Below are positions 1-12,166 of a stretch of 64,000 nucleotides of DNA, one piece after another; position 1 is the first letter of the stretch; each line of letters opens with the position of its first letter. Below the pieces are notes generated by a model that was given only the letters and a program-made list of their open reading frames with translations, was not told the origin of the DNA and did not search any database. Location of the stretch: contig CM060990.1 of NCBI GenBank assembly GCA_030765065.1, positions 419,315,198 to 419,379,197 on the forward strand. Reading direction: 5' to 3'. A program made the translations under genes and the position numbers. Source of the stretch: Deroplatys truncata (taxonomy: Eukaryota > Arthropoda > Insecta > Mantodea > Mantidae).

Positions 1-1477
1 GCTAACGTCAATAATTTTTCTATTTGTCTTATTTTAGGAACCTTTATTTAAAACTTGTTTAACGAAGGTACATCTTATCAATTGCAATCGTAAAACACAC
101 AATATATTTGTCTATGGCTTTTGTTTGTAGTTGTTAACAGCACAGTAGATAACTAAAAACATTCAAATAATTGTCCTACTATCACTTTTTTTCTTATTCT
201 AGTAAGATTTATTTAAAGGTACATATTTCACAACAGTTTAGCCCAACAAAAACTACTCACACACATACATAATAGATCTCTTTCTCTTCTGCGTTGCAGT
301 AGTTGATTTCCCATTATTATGTAGGACATCTATATGCTGAAGATGAGGTTCTCTCCACAGAACATATCACGTCATAGATGCTAATGCTGCAGATTCTATG
401 GCTAATTTTCCTTTATCTTTCTCCCTACATTACTGATGAAATCAACTTAATATCTTCAAGACAAGTATTAAGTTTAGTAAATTCCTGCAGCATCGAAGAA
501 CATGCAACTATCACTGGTTCGAGTACTGCTTTTCTGGAAAGATTGCCAATGATATCCTACGCTTCTTTGAGTGGCAGCGTCGCGCTTTCAGAATAGATTC
601 TGTATACATTTAAAACGTACCTTGAAACATGCAAGGAAAGTAACAATGGTGGGAGCCTCGGGTAATGTGTATTTATCATCTGAAGAACTGAAAACAGTAA
701 TTTAGGACATTTTAGGTCACAACGCCTCATTTAGGCATTTTAGGTCCTATGAAATTCACATATTTAGGCCTAGCAAGTGTGAAACATACTAATATCCTGA
801 AAATGGTTCATTAAATGGCAAGGGAAAAAAATGGAGGTTAAAACCAAAGAATTCGGGCCCGAGTTTTTGTGTGTGGAGTTCGGAAATAAAGAGAGAACCA
901 GCTCTTTTTTAGCTTTAAGTCCCCTAAATTTTTTCCCAGACCTTAAAGTGTGACTGCCCAAAATGTCAATACTGATCAAACTATGGTAGTTTATTGATAT
1001 GTAAGGGCTGTAAAATATGGGTAAACGCAATTTCTGGAAACTGCAGGCTGCACAAAATTTTCATTGGGTCATAAGCGTAAGTGTACGAATGTACGAAGCT
1101 TTATCCATATATGTCTAACAATGAAAATCTGCAAGTATAAGCTTGAGAATAAGGAAGCTGCGAGTGACCTATAATTTTCACTGGGACCTAAAGCGTATCC
1201 AAAGAGCGCAGATTTGTATCATGCGTTCCATTTACAGCCGAGCCACAGATCAGGAATGTGTGTAGTTCGCTTGCACTGCAGTGGCCTAGGTATGTCTCAG
1301 ATAACTCACTACCGCGAACGATTGTGTCAACACGGCTGGGAAGACCGTCTATCAATGTTATAGCTGGCTCAAAACTTCTAGAATCGTGACCCTGATTGCC
1401 ACCTCAGCTGCCGAACCTAGGAATGGTTTATGTTTAGCTTAATCAACGAAAGCGATATAACACCTTTGCTTACTCAA
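1..1477. other. AT-rich spacer, no gene seen
   Basis: No coding region or RNA gene is recognisable. Between about 701 and 772 the motif TTTAGG or ATTTTAGG recurs several times at irregular spacing, which may be the worn end of an old transposon. The few short open frames have no recognisable protein content. If the spen exon at 37.4 kb is read correctly, this stretch is probably intronic. Confidence 0.5.
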
Positions 1478-1582
1478 GTGCGTAACACATACACTCTGCA
1501 TAGAAAATGTCCGCATCTGGTTGTAATTTCAAAGAGAGCAGTACCTAAATAGTGCTTATTTTATAGTTGTATATTTATAACC

Positions 1583-3253
1583 ATGGCTGCTACGTTTTCA
1601 AAGTTAAGTGGTAAGGCATTACATACTCAAAGCAGGGATATAATTGCAAATCTCCTCGACAAGAAGCAGAGATGAAGGAAGAAAATATATGTTTACCCGA
1701 GTTCCACAAAAGCCTTAAGAGAGTGAAAGAAAGAGTAGCCAAAGCAACTGGTGTTTCACTGTGTACCGCTTCCAGAGTTCTTAAAGATATGAAAAAACAT
1801 GTGTATGAAAGAGGACAATTTGACACACCTATGAAGAAACATAAGGTCCCAAACGTATTACAAAAATAGACGATCTCGACAAATGGGTCATTCGGTGCAC
1901 GATTCACAATTTTTATTTGGAAGAAAAAACAATAAGCAGATTGCTCAACAAGCTGAAAGACAGCATGCATTTTCAAGGCGGTGCTACAAATTTTAGAAAA
2001 ATTATAAAACATTTAGAGTTCAAGTGGAAGAAAACGAAATCAAATGGAAGAGTTCAAATAGAAAAGCAAAAAAATGTTGCACTGATAGCTTAGTCGGTTA
2101 GAGCAACGGCACGAAAAGCCTAAGATCCGTGCTTCAAATCCCGGCTGTGGCATTCAATGTTTCAGTCTGATTCTACCTTTCCAAATGACTATAATTTTAT
2201 ATGTACTTATATCAGCATACATTTTCAACATGCTGCAACAAATCTCAGAAAAATTATAAAAGATTTAGGGTTCAAGTGGAAGAAAACGAAATCAGAGTTC
2301 TAATAGAAAAGCACGACATACGATCTCAGCTGGAAGAGTACCTTACTCAGAGGGACAAACTATAGTGTTTGAAGATGAGTCATACATACACAGCAGTCAT
2401 ATAACATCTAAAAGTTGGATTGACGATAGTGAATTAGGTTTGAAGACACCTGTTGCCAAAGGGCAAATACTTATTATCGTTCATGCTGTTGGAAAGATCG
2501 GCTTCGTTCCAAATGTCTTTCTTTTACAAGTCACAACACAAAACAGGAGATTTTCATCAAGAAATGAGCACAGAAAATTACAAGAAATGAATCAACACCA
2601 TGTTGATACCTAATATGCCTGCAGGGTCTGTTCTGGTTATCGACAATGCTTCACAATGCGTAAACACTCAACTTGACAAACCACCTACCTCAAATTCCTT
2701 GAAAGAAGATATGAGAGCTTGGTTACTTAGGCATAAAATACCTTTAGATGAAAGCATATGTAAAACAAAGCTATATAACTTAATTAAAGTCAACAAACCA
2801 CTTGAGAAGTCATACATACTTGGCCAGATATTAATACAACATGGTCATTATGTACTTAGACTACCACCGTCTCCTCCAGATCTAAACCCAATCGAATTGA
2901 TCTGGGCTATGTCAGAAAATGGGTGGTCTGCAGAAATATCACTTGAATTAAAAGCTGTGGAGCAGTGTCGCCAGCGATTTGAAGAAATTGGAAGGCCAGA
3001 ATGGGAAAATGTATGTCGACATGTTGAATAAATTGACAATCATTATTTTGAAAAAGATGAAATTGTAGAAAACAAAATAGAAAGAATTCTCATCCAGGAC
3101 AATGGTGCAGAAAATAACGACAGCAGTGATGACGGCAATGATGAGAGTGATTCCACAGAAGAGAATGGTGCAGAAAATAACGACAGCAGTGATGAGAGTG
3201 ATTCCGCAGAAGAGGAAGCACTGTCAGGAATGGAAGAATTGGGAGGCAGATGA
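1583..3253 (+). pseudogene. Transposase, IS630/Tc1/mariner superfamily, broken
   Basis: A cut-and-paste DDE transposase: it would bind the element ends through an N-terminal helix-turn-helix and cut DNA with a DDE triad. The HTH part lies at about 1583-1866, with a region like KATGVSLCTASRVLK typical of the DNA-binding domain. The first catalytic Asp is in FEDESYIHSSH (about 2368-2400), the second in VLVIDNAS (about 2633-2656), and the Glu in PPDLNPIELIW (about 2873-2905). I count 83 residues between the second Asp and the Glu, far more than the 34 to 41 of ordinary Tc1 or mariner and close to the DD82E group called Sailor. Breaks are a frameshift near 1670, another near 1866, the SINE and duplication at 2070-2300, a frameshift near 2600, and a TAA at 3029-3031. 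After it the same frame continues into an acidic Asp/Ser/Glu-rich tail (3060-3253) with an internal duplication. The triad is present, but the gene cannot be translated. Confidence 0.75.
2078..2205 (+). mobile_element. Short tRNA-derived SINE inside the transposase
   Basis: A perfect RNA polymerase III A-box (TAGCTTAGTCGG, 2086-2097) is followed 33 bases later by a B-box-like GCTTCAAATCC (2131-2141), the layout of a tRNA head. Transposase-derived sequence of about 100 bp occurs on both sides (about 1950-2075 and 2205-2310) with moderate divergence. The insert therefore sits between two copies of its target, far longer than a normal SINE target duplication. Confidence 0.55.
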
Positions 3254-3378
3254 TTGACAGGTTTTTATATTAAGCGCTTTTTGCAGCAGTGGATTTAAAT
3301 ATGCTGTAGATAACTATAAGTTTATCAGTGCAGTGCATAACCGGTGTGCGGATATTTGACAATGACTGTCACACGCAC

Positions 3379-5082
3379 TCGTGCAGCATGCAGACGACTG
3401 GTCACCTGATCTGGTAACTCGCTTCATAGCTGGCATGAAGATTTTCGCATGTCAAGAATTGTTGCGCCAATTATAACTACGAGTTAGTGTCTTCTTTTTG
3501 TACTATGAAGACTCAAGTTTGTTGATTGTACATATCAAAAGTGAAAGTTTATCCTAAACATCTGCTTTGTGTGTGAATTACATTAAATGATGATTATTAT
3601 TATTAGTCCACTGAAATATCGATCGAAAAATTCACATGTGAACAAAGAGCTTTTATGCATCATACATATGTACAAATTGTAAACGTAAAGTTTACAAGAA
3701 CAATCCCCACACCATAGACGATTTTAACTAAATATAAGAACAAAAATTATGAAAATTATACAAGAATAACAAGCGTATGATTGGAAAATTCATCCGAAAA
3801 TGCCAGGAATGTCTCAATGCAGATGGACATCACTTTCAACACAACTTATAGCAAGGTTAGCAGACATTATAGTACATTTTACTATCACTCATGAATAAGT
3901 AACGCGGGAGTTTTAGAACGGAACACCCATCCATGTAAAAGTGCGTGGAGCACACATATATGTGAGATCCGTAAACAGGCAACCTAAGGAACACACTGCG
4001 TTCAAGGGGCGAGAAACACGAGTAGGGATAATCTTATCTTGTAAAGTAGCCTTTATATGACCACAGTAAAAAAACAAAGCTCCCCTTTTAATCCGAAAAG
4101 GGATTGAGACTGGGTGATATCAATATAGAAAATCTCCTATCACACCCCCAATTCTAAATTTTTAAACCCATCCTGCGCGCTCTCTCTCTCTCTCTCTCTC
4201 TTTCTATTTATAACATTAGCATACTTATAGATTAAGTACCACGCCAGTCTACCTCAAATTTAAGGAATATTCCTCTAAAGAAATTCAGCGAAGGAGTTAA
4301 TTCTAGAGGAAAATATAACTTTCGATGTCCCAATAAATTTTTAATATTGTGATCAGTTAAGTTTTGCTAAACTAGTGGATGACAGAACAATAGTTACTTG
4401 CTAAATTCATATTTTACAGTTATTTCACTGTATTGCACAGTTTCATTTGATATTGCTTACTATGAAAATTATACGCTTTCATTTATTTACGAGAAGAAAA
4501 CCAATGAGTCGCACATTTTATCACTGCGTTGTACGTCCGGCAGAAACACTGCAATTTACACACAGCGCAGTTGCTATGATTTAGAGAAACAACTGGCGTT
4601 TAAAGTTGAGGCTATTCTTCTGGCATCAACTGACACCTGCAAACAGCACTACATTCCGTAAGTATCACTTTTATTTACAATTATTTTTCTGTTTAGGTAG
4701 GATCCTTAGGCCACGAAAAATCACCGCTATTTCTCCAGAAGGAACACAATTATAATATTTTGCACGTTTTTTAATGTAAATAGCTATTTAAAGCGAACCA
4801 CCTTATATTTCTGCCAAAACTTTCGCTATTTACATCGCACCTAATTTATACGCAGTGAGATATGGTGAGCGAATTTTCCAGGATCATGTCCTTTCCACGT
4901 TGGTTAATGCGACAAGATATTTTAAGAAATAGGTAAAGTCTGGCTAGAACACGTGTATACATCTTTACTCAGAGAATTTTAGGAAAAATGTCTAGGCGAC
5001 TTAAAACAATGCGTTAGGATAAATCATTTAAGTTACCTGGAATTGGAATGAGAAAAAAGAATGCAAAATGCAATGTTAAATT
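3379..5082. other. Spacer without a recognisable gene
   Basis: AT-rich sequence. It contains a CT dinucleotide microsatellite at about 4177-4201. No domain, RNA gene or transposon end was recognised. Confidence 0.5.
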
Positions 5083-5439
5083 CACGGTGGCGGAGTAGCA
5101 GCAACATTTGTACCTCTCACGATGAGACCTGGTTCAAAACCTGGTTGGGTCGAACTGAATGGAATGTGTATCGGAGGGGACTCGGCACACATCCAGTGAA
5201 TGCGGATATTGTACCTGTGCCCCTAGAGAGGCCGCCCCCGGGAAGCAGGGATGAGGTCAGAGGAGATATCGCGAGGCCGGAACCAGGAGTGACGACACAG
5301 CAATGACAGGGTCCCTATACCCCAGCAACCCAACCCTAAGGTATTTCTGTGCCGATGGAGTGCATGGCACATAGTTGATGTGTCGCAAACGGAGCCTCTG
5401 AGATACCTGACGACCTCTCAGAGTATATAGTCTTACCAA
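5083..5439 (+). mobile_element. Probable tRNA-derived SINE, GC-rich body
   Basis: An A-box-like TGGCGGAGTAGC (5088-5099, one mismatch from consensus) and a B-box-like GGTTCAAAACC (5131-5141) are spaced as in a tRNA head. The roughly 300 bp that follow are distinctly GC-richer than the surroundings. The 3' limit is set only by the target duplication of the neighbouring SINE at 5440. No matching second copy is in the window, so family status is inferred. Confidence 0.4.
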
Positions 5440-5454
5440 GGTATGCGGGAAACT

Positions 5455-5718
5455 AAATTAAATTGAGTTTTATTTATGGACGTTCTTTAACTACCATGGT
5501 CCTTAGCCTCCCATTCTATATTGGGCGTGAAAGACGGGTAATTTTGCTGAGGCCTCTTTATCAAACTTGAGGTTCTTTTACGTGCCGTAAATCTACGACA
5601 CGGGACCATCGGCTTTACTTCCCTTCCTAAGGAAGCCATGCTAAGGATTTTTAAGCCTGGGTTTGAAACCGCGAACTAGAGACTAGCATGGTAACCACTA
5701 CACCATGGAGAACGACCA
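5455..5718 (-). mobile_element. SINE family A, copy 1
   Basis: About 265 bp, minus strand: a tRNA-like head (at 5718) followed by a conserved body with GTAAAAATCCTTAGCATGG-, CGTGTCGTAGATTTACGGC- and AATAGAATGGGA-type blocks, and the tail AATAAAACTCAATTTAATTT. It is flanked by the near-perfect duplication GGTATGCGGGAAACT (5440-5454) and GGCATGCGGAAACT (5719-5732), which fixes its ends. About 30 bp around the B-box is missing. Six copies of this family occur in the window. Confidence 0.85.
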
Positions 5719-5732
5719 GGCATGCGGAAACT

Positions 5733-6729
5733 GCCCTCGCGTACATGAGGTTCGGGCTAAAGATAACAGATGGAATTCTTTTTTAAGATCCATCAGGTAA
5801 AAGACACTAAGGCTATACACAACGTGTAACGACACTTCTTTACAAATTGTTAAAATCGGACCCACCGTAAAAACAGTATCAAAAATGCCTAAAGTAATGC
5901 ATTTCCTGGCTAAACTCTCGTTTCATAACATGAAGTACAGGCGAGAGGTGAGAACGGGGATTGTGACTCACGTGACTACTCTTGGAAGTTCTAGAACCTT
6001 CTATATGAGGGGAACCAAGAGTAGAGGAAAGGACTGCTTCACAACCCGGAAGCTATCCTAGTGCTTGGCCAGCCACATGGCGGACGCTATATAAGCAAGT
6101 TGCAAAAAGGTATATTGTTACATGCTGGAGTGAGGGCCAAAAGGTTTCCAGAAAATGAATACATTTAGTTCACCCCAGCACGCACATGGGGGGCGCAACT
6201 CGCTAACAGCAAGAAGACCGGGACCTTAGTGTATAGATTTAGAGGAAGGCGTGGGGTTTTGCATTACACAAAAACATGACATAACACATATTACCTGCAA
6301 TTTATTAACAAACGTTTAGCGACTCTACATTACGAACTAGGAAGAGAGGATGAAGGGAGATGCCTCGAATACGTGGAATGACCACACGCACGTTTTGCTA
6401 AAACTACCACTTTCACTCAAGTGACGCTATCTACATCCATCCCACCTCCAACCGTGTCTAGCCAAGCCAGACAGGGTTGGCGTCATACCAGATGATTTCA
6501 AAAAGAGCCCTCCCTTTGGTGTGGTCCGCGCCAAAAGAAGGGATCGTTAAGCCGAAAAATCAAATAAACCAAATAATGCTATGTCTAGTAGCGACAATGC
6601 AACACAACAGCGCGTCTGGTAATGACAATGAACTTCCTGATACGCCACAATATGGGGGGGGCATTCGTAATACAATATGAAGTTATTATAACGCCATTTA
6701 GTTACTAAGCTACAAAATTTTGCGATATG
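5733..6729. other. Spacer without a recognisable gene
   Basis: No gene is seen. The short frame at 6477-6680 has no recognisable domain and probably occurs by chance. A seven-G run lies at about 6654-6660. Confidence 0.45.
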
Positions 6730-8566
6730 TCGTATTTACGCGAATCTAATGCGCACCTTTTTTGACCAAATGTAGTACTCAAAATCGTAATGCGCATTAG
6801 AATACCTGGCGCAGTAATTCAGGTGGAAATCCGCTCCGTAGAACGACAGTAGCTTCATTCAATTTTTTCGTTTATTACGTCATAATGAATTGCTGGAGTT
6901 AACATGCATCCGGAAAGTCGCGACAAGCTAGCCGCTCATTTATCATTGGCCTATTATTGCGCATTTTTACTTACGATATGGAGAGCTAGGGCAAACAAAG
7001 AAGAACGTCTTATGATGCTTCTTTAAAGCTTAACGTAATCCTTTATGATTGAAAAAAAATTGTAATAGAAAGGCAGGAAGGGGTTCAATGTATCAGAGAG
7101 CAACGTTCGCTTGAGGCGGAAAACAGAAATTGGCATTATTTGCTACTAAAGCTAGTAGGAAGAAATTTACGGGTCCTCGCAAAGGAAGAGATCCTGAAGT
7201 TGAAGAAAAAGTGTTGGAATTTGTGCGTGAAAGGAGGAAGAATGGGCAACCTGTGACTAGTGACACTATACGAAAGAAAGTTAAGGAGAAGGCTGAAGTT
7301 CTTGGTATTCCGAAACAAGAGTTTAAGGCTAGCCGTGGATGGGTGGATCGTTTCATGCAGCGGACAGGTTTAATTCTGAGACGCCGTACAACAATGTGCC
7401 AGAAGCTTCCTGCAGATTTTGAGGACAAACTACAAACGTTTCAGCGGTATGTCATTTCACTTCGGAAGAAAAACATTTTTCAATGGGGCAAACAGGCAAC
7501 GCTAATGAGACGCCAATTTAGTTTGATATACCGTGGAACTACACTACCACTGAGAAGAGGACAAACGAAATCATCAAAGCAACAGGATGCGAAAAACAGC
7601 ATGTAACAGTAATGCTGGCAATCACAGCTGATGGGTGCAAACTTCCCCCTTTCTTAATTTCCAAGAGGAAAACGTGTTCCAAAACTCCTAAGAATGAAAA
7701 ACTGTTTCCTGATGGCATTATTCGAAACCAGGTGAAGGGATGGATGACCCAATCATTGATGTATGACTGGATCCGAAATGTGTGGGAACGTCGTCCCGGT
7801 GGGATTTCCAATCCACCACCAATGCTTTGTCTGGGTGCATTTCGTGGTCATCTCACAGACGATGCAAAAAAGAAGGTACATAGTCTATGCAGTGATCTTG
7901 TTTTTATTCCTGGAGGGATGACATTTGTATTACAGTCCCTGGACGTTAGTATAAATAAACCTTTTAAGGGTTCTGTTCAGATAGAGTACGAAAAATGGTT
8001 TTGTGAACCAACCCGTAAATTGACCCCGACAGGAAAAGTTAAGCGTGCTGCACCACATACCGTTGCACACTGGGTTTCTGCTGCCTGGAAAAGCATTGAA
8101 GCACACCATTGATTGTGAACTCATTCAAGAAATGCTACATTTCAAATGCTTTGGATGGCAGCGAAGATGACGTGCTCTGGAACGACGATGACGGGGAGAG
8201 GAAATGAACCTGCTTCTTATGTGGGCACTTCCGAGGATTCCAGTGATGAAAGCATTGGTGAATAATGGTGATTCACGGTTGTAATGTACGGTATCGTATT
8301 AAATTCATTTTGAATATGTACCTTCCATATCTCATGTTCACTAATGTTCTTCTTTAACAGTGTGTCACCCAACCACAGGGCACTTTCAATTCTATAATCT
8401 GATTGTTTATGCATACGATAAATCCATTGTTATATTAAATAAATTTAAATGAAATATCTATTACATATTTTCTGTTATTGATGCGCTTTACATTCGATAC
8501 AAACACCTTTTTCCATAATTTTAAGTTTCAAATATGGGGGTACGCATTAGATTCGCGTAAATACGG
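6730..8566 (+). mobile_element. Pogo-superfamily DNA transposon (POGK/Tigger-like), complete ends
   Basis: Terminal inverted repeats are clear. The left end, from 6730, reads CGTATTTACGCGAATCTAAT followed by GCG; the right end, inverted, ends at 8566 with the same block. A TA follows the right end (8567-8568), as expected for the TA target of this superfamily; the left side reads TG, presumably mutated. The left end also carries a second, inner GCGCATTAGAA motif near 6790. At 1.84 kb with a single transposase, size and structure fit the family. The transposase is dead. Confidence 0.85.
7093..8130 (+). pseudogene. Pogo/POGK-like transposase, inactivated
   Basis: The N-terminal part (7130-7480) reads as a Tc5/CENP-B type DNA-binding domain with TKASRKKFTGPRKG, a helix-turn-helix, and FKASRGWVDRFMQRTGL, LRRRT. 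The DDE_1 catalytic part follows (7483-8112): GNANETPI, VTVMLAITADG, PPFLISKRK, CLGAFRGHLTDD, FIPGGMT and LQSLDVSINKPFKG. In family members the first catalytic Asp sits in a NADET-like motif and the second in LDSFRGHL; here they are Asn (ANET) and Gly (LGAF). Only the third Asp (SLDVS) remains. A frameshift lies near 7480 and a TAG at about 7519-7521 replaces the codon before FDIPWNY. So it is dead by reading frame and by active site. Confidence 0.85.
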
Positions 8567-8568
8567 TA

Positions 8569-9263
8569 ATTGTCTATGTGGGCATGCACAAAGGATGGGA
8601 CTGCGAATCGTTGTTCGAGTATTTGCAAGGGTAGACCAGCTCAACAGCAGCAAGAAGAAACGACGTAGTCAGTTAACTGGTTCTAGAGTTGAATGCAACC
8701 CCAGGCAACAACACGCTAAATGGAATTACACAGCAGCTTAGGAAACTCCAATCTAACAGCAGACTTAAAGAGTGAGATTTGTCCATATTACATAATGGTT
8801 TATTTTAGAAGTCAGATCAGTGCTAATAACTGGGCCATGTTAAATTATTTGTATGCAAGTAAGTGCATTTCATATAAAAGGATAAAGACTATAGTACAAA
8901 CATTATAAAATCATGGTTCGAAATTATTGTAAGGCAAGTCAAGAAGTTCAATATGCAAGAAATAACTATTGTAACTTCCAGTTTCACAAATGTTCAAGAT
9001 TTACTTGAAAGCACATTAATTATGCATGTAACAATTATATATTCTTTTGAAATTTAAAGTATATAAATATGTTAAACAGCACTTGTGTAAAGGGTCGAGT
9101 ACATTATTGTGTTAAAGTCAAACATTTTCCAGTTGACTTCTACCTCCACACAGTAACCAGTACTGTTCAGTACAAGGTAAAAATAAGTGAAAATAGAAAC
9201 AATTACGAAGAATACACTACAAGTGTAGCCACTATAAGAACATCACAAGTAAACATTACAACA
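8569..9263. other. Spacer without a recognisable gene
   Basis: AT-rich; the short frames here show no conserved motif. Confidence 0.45.
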
Positions 9264-9271
9264 CTATAGAA

Positions 9272-9428
9272 CAAGGGTGGCAAAAATGACTTTCTCTCTC
9301 CAGTCATCAAATATGCAACACGCACTACACCACTCAGCAGCACACGGAAAACAAATGAATAGACGGCTGGAAAAGGAGTTGCGCCTGCGACTCACACTGC
9401 CTCGCGAGTCGCGTTTTCGCCACCACTG
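9272..9428 (+). mobile_element. hAT-type MITE, copy 1
   Basis: A 157-bp non-autonomous element. Its ends read CAAGGGTGGCAAAAAT on the left and, inverted, CAGTGGTGGCGAAAACG on the right, close to hAT termini of the form CAGGGGTGGC. It is flanked by CTATAGAA (9264-9271) and CTACAGAG (9429-9436), six of eight bases equal, as expected of a worn 8-bp hAT target duplication. The same element lies in the opposite orientation at 12167-12320. Confidence 0.75.
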
Positions 9429-9436
9429 CTACAGAG

Positions 9437-12130
9437 CATTAAAAACCCAACCATTACAAGTGTTACAACGTATAGGGCCAACAAGTATCAGGCAACTTGG
9501 AAGTCCTATAAGGAGCCCCAAAGAACATGAAAAAGAAATCAGGAAGGCCTCCGAGGAACCTTGGAGGCTCTTCTGTAATTAAGTACAGAAGCAGTCAAAC
9601 GCTGCTCGCTTGCAAAAACTGTTGATCTCCGGAGCTAGGGCCGGCTGACCTCACTAGAAAGCCCTTCCGGTGCTATGACAGTCGGAGGGGAGACTGAGGC
9701 TGTTGCTTGAGATCTACATTCCCGGAATCTGCATTACAAATCAAGAACCAAACTCGGGTAGGGCACGCTAACCTTCGCGAGAAGACTGGACAATGGCCAC
9801 CGAGATTGTTACTTTTAAAAATCTCAAACGGGCCGTTTACACTTCTGAGCCCTATAAAAGCACAGGTGGGATGGAGTCTTCTCGGCTTTCCTACAGGAGG
9901 GCTGGGAGATCGTTTCATCCCACTTGGTGAGAATATTCAGGGTCTGTCTGGCTATGAGGCATGTTTATCGCCTCTAGAGGCAGGCCAAAGTGGTGTTTAT
10001 ACCTAAGCCGTGTAGGCAATCCTACCGTTGGCCTAGGGATTTTCGTCCTATAAGTCTAACATCCTTTTTCTTAAAGACTCAGACCGGAAGATAAATATTT
10101 GAGGAATGGGATCGTGGTGGACGGACCCATACACCCTCATCGGTTAGTCTAATGACCGGGTAAATCTACGGTTACGGCACTCCATCAGGTTGTAGCGAAG
10201 CTGGAGGGGGCGCTGGACTGTGGAGAACTCACCATGACAGTTTTCTTGGACATTGGAGGTGCCTTTAATAATGTCCTTAGGCACCATTCGGAAATGTCTG
10301 GTGAGCAAGGTGTCAGTCCAGTAGTCACGGACTGGATTACGGCCTCCTTGGAAGGCCGGCAGGCTCAGTGAACCTGGGGAGTGAAGAGTGAGGGCAATAG
10401 TGCCCCGAGGCAGTCCACAAGGGGTTTTTGTCAACTACCCTGTGATGTCTGTTGGTAGATCTACTGCTGCACAGACTCAACAGGGGGGAATCATGCACAA
10501 GGCTATGCTGATGACATAGCAAGTGGAAAATCCCCGAGTACTTTTTCGGAGCTTATACAAGGCTCCCTACAAGCTCTAGAGGAACGGTGTAGAGAAACGG
10601 ATTTGTCCGTTAACCGGAACCAGAATGAAATAATGATCTTCACAAGGAGGAGGAGAAGGAGGCTGCCAGGTTTGGTAACGCCCCACCTGCTTGGGAAGAA
10701 GTTGTAGCTTTCCGGAGCGGACAAGTATCTTGGAGTCATGTGGATGCGGGGCTGAGCTGGAAAAGGCATGTTGATTACAGAGGTAAGAAGGCCTTTGTAT
10801 GCTCTGTAGGCCTGCCGAAGATCCATAGGACTGAGATCCAAGGTGGTCAAATGGTTATACATCTCGTTTATAAGACCGTCAATATATTATGCGGCGCTGG
10901 TTTAGTGGCCTGTCTCACAAGAAGGTTAGCTGGATTCGCTGCCAAGATTGGCATGTATGATAACAGGGACAGTGCGGACCACTCCTCAATTCACCTTAAA
11001 GACTGTGGTGGACCTTCCTCCTTTGCACTTATTTGCGAAGGAGGTAGCCAGGATGAATACGCCTCTGGATTGTAGGAGGTTGGTGTTCTGAGCTACTCCA
11101 CAAAGGGCACTCACTGATCCTTTCTGGATTACAAGAGAAGTGCCCTATAACCCAGATGTCCGGGGATTTGATGGGGCTAGGTATAACCTAAGTCCATCCT
11201 ATACTGTGGTAATAAATTAAAGGGAGGAGTGGTACCCAGAGACCGGGTCTCTCCCGAAGGCAGGGGGCAGGATGTAGTTTACGGACGGTTCCCTCCTTGC
11301 CAGGGTAAGGGGGCACCAGAACCAGGCTTGTCATTGCCCTTGGTCGAGTTATCACGGGTTTACAGGCTGAGGTCTATGCGATCTTAAGCCTGCGATGTGC
11401 ATATTTACACTATGCCATGCGGACGAGTGGATGTGTGCAGCTACTCGGATAGTAAGGCAGCTTTAAAAGCCCTTAGGGCGGTAAAAACCACATCCAGACT
11501 GTTGTGACAATGCCAGAGGATGTTGGATATATCATGTACCAGCTGACCGGTTACATTTCTTTGGGTTCCTGGGCATGCTGGCATCAGAGGAAATTAGACA
11601 GATACTCTTGCAAACAGGGGATCGGGGCTCGATTTTATTGGGCCTGAGCCCTTCTGCGGAGTGTCGGCTAGTAACGTCAAGTATGAGATAACCCAGCTCA
11701 CGGCGAGGGCTCATTTGGAGTAAGCAAACCACCACCAGGCAGGCCCATGATCTGCATCAGGGCCTGACCGGAAAGTGACTGATTTTTTCCTGAATTTGAC
11801 CAGAGTTAAGCTCAGAGGGGTTGTGGGCTATCTTACGGGCCAACACTCTGCACAGACATCGTACCTAGCAGTTCTTGCACAAGACCCTATATGCCGGAAA
11901 TGTGCAAGGGACTTTGAGACCTCACAGCGTATACTATGCAAATGCGAAGGTTTCGCTTGTCGTAGATATGTATCCTTAGGATCTTTCTTTTTGGAACCTG
12001 CGGAGATAAGGGCGATATCACGGACGTGGTCCATTTTACACGGACACCGAACTTGAGCAATGCCTAAAATAAGAGGCGCAATGGGCTCCAGAGCCTGCGT
12101 GCATGGCCTCTTTACTCACTATCATCACCA
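9437..12130 (+). mobile_element. Non-LTR retrotransposon (LINE) with RT and RNase H, decayed
   Basis: A decayed reverse transcriptase ORF with many shifts and stops. A linker region after the missing endonuclease is at 9440-9900. RT motif blocks follow: KVVFIPKP (about 9990), DFRPISLTSFFLK (about 10035-10075) and the catalytic YADD (10504-10515). An RNase H domain shows FTDGS (about 11278-11292), YSDSKAALKAL (about 11442-11475) and VPGHAGIRG (about 11565-11590). The C-terminal zinc-knuckle-like CRKCARDFETSQRILCKCEG is at about 11893-11955. RT plus RNase H plus this C-terminal knuckle fits the Jockey/I/LOA part of LINE diversity; I cannot place the clade. The endonuclease half is absent, as in a 5'-truncated copy. 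The last 100 bp are taken as 3' UTR. Confidence 0.8.
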
Positions 12131-12166
12131 TACCCGGGCAACTAACCGGAGAAAGTTCATATACAG

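Larger units (their letters stand above)
1478..3378 (+). mobile_element. Decayed Tc1/mariner-superfamily transposon, DD83E (Sailor-like)
   Basis: The element is defined by its broken transposase (1583-3253). Its limits are approximate. Candidate degenerate terminal inverted repeats share GTGCGT and TCCGCA blocks at 1478-1523 and, inverted, at 3340-3378, but spacing between blocks differs and no TA duplication is certain. A small tRNA-derived SINE and a duplicated 100-bp stretch of transposase lie inside it. The element has many frameshifts and stops, so it is an old, dead insertion. Confidence 0.55.

Noticed and set aside
701-772. TTTAGG cluster as an interstitial insect telomere (TTAGG)n
   Set aside because: The spacing is irregular and the units are not tandem.
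1590-2012. 140-codon minus-strand frame
   Set aside because: Antisense shadow of the Sailor-like transposase, whose protein motifs are on the plus strand.
9707-10006. Separate small gene
   Set aside because: It is part of the decayed LINE, just before the RT motifs, and partly out of frame with it.
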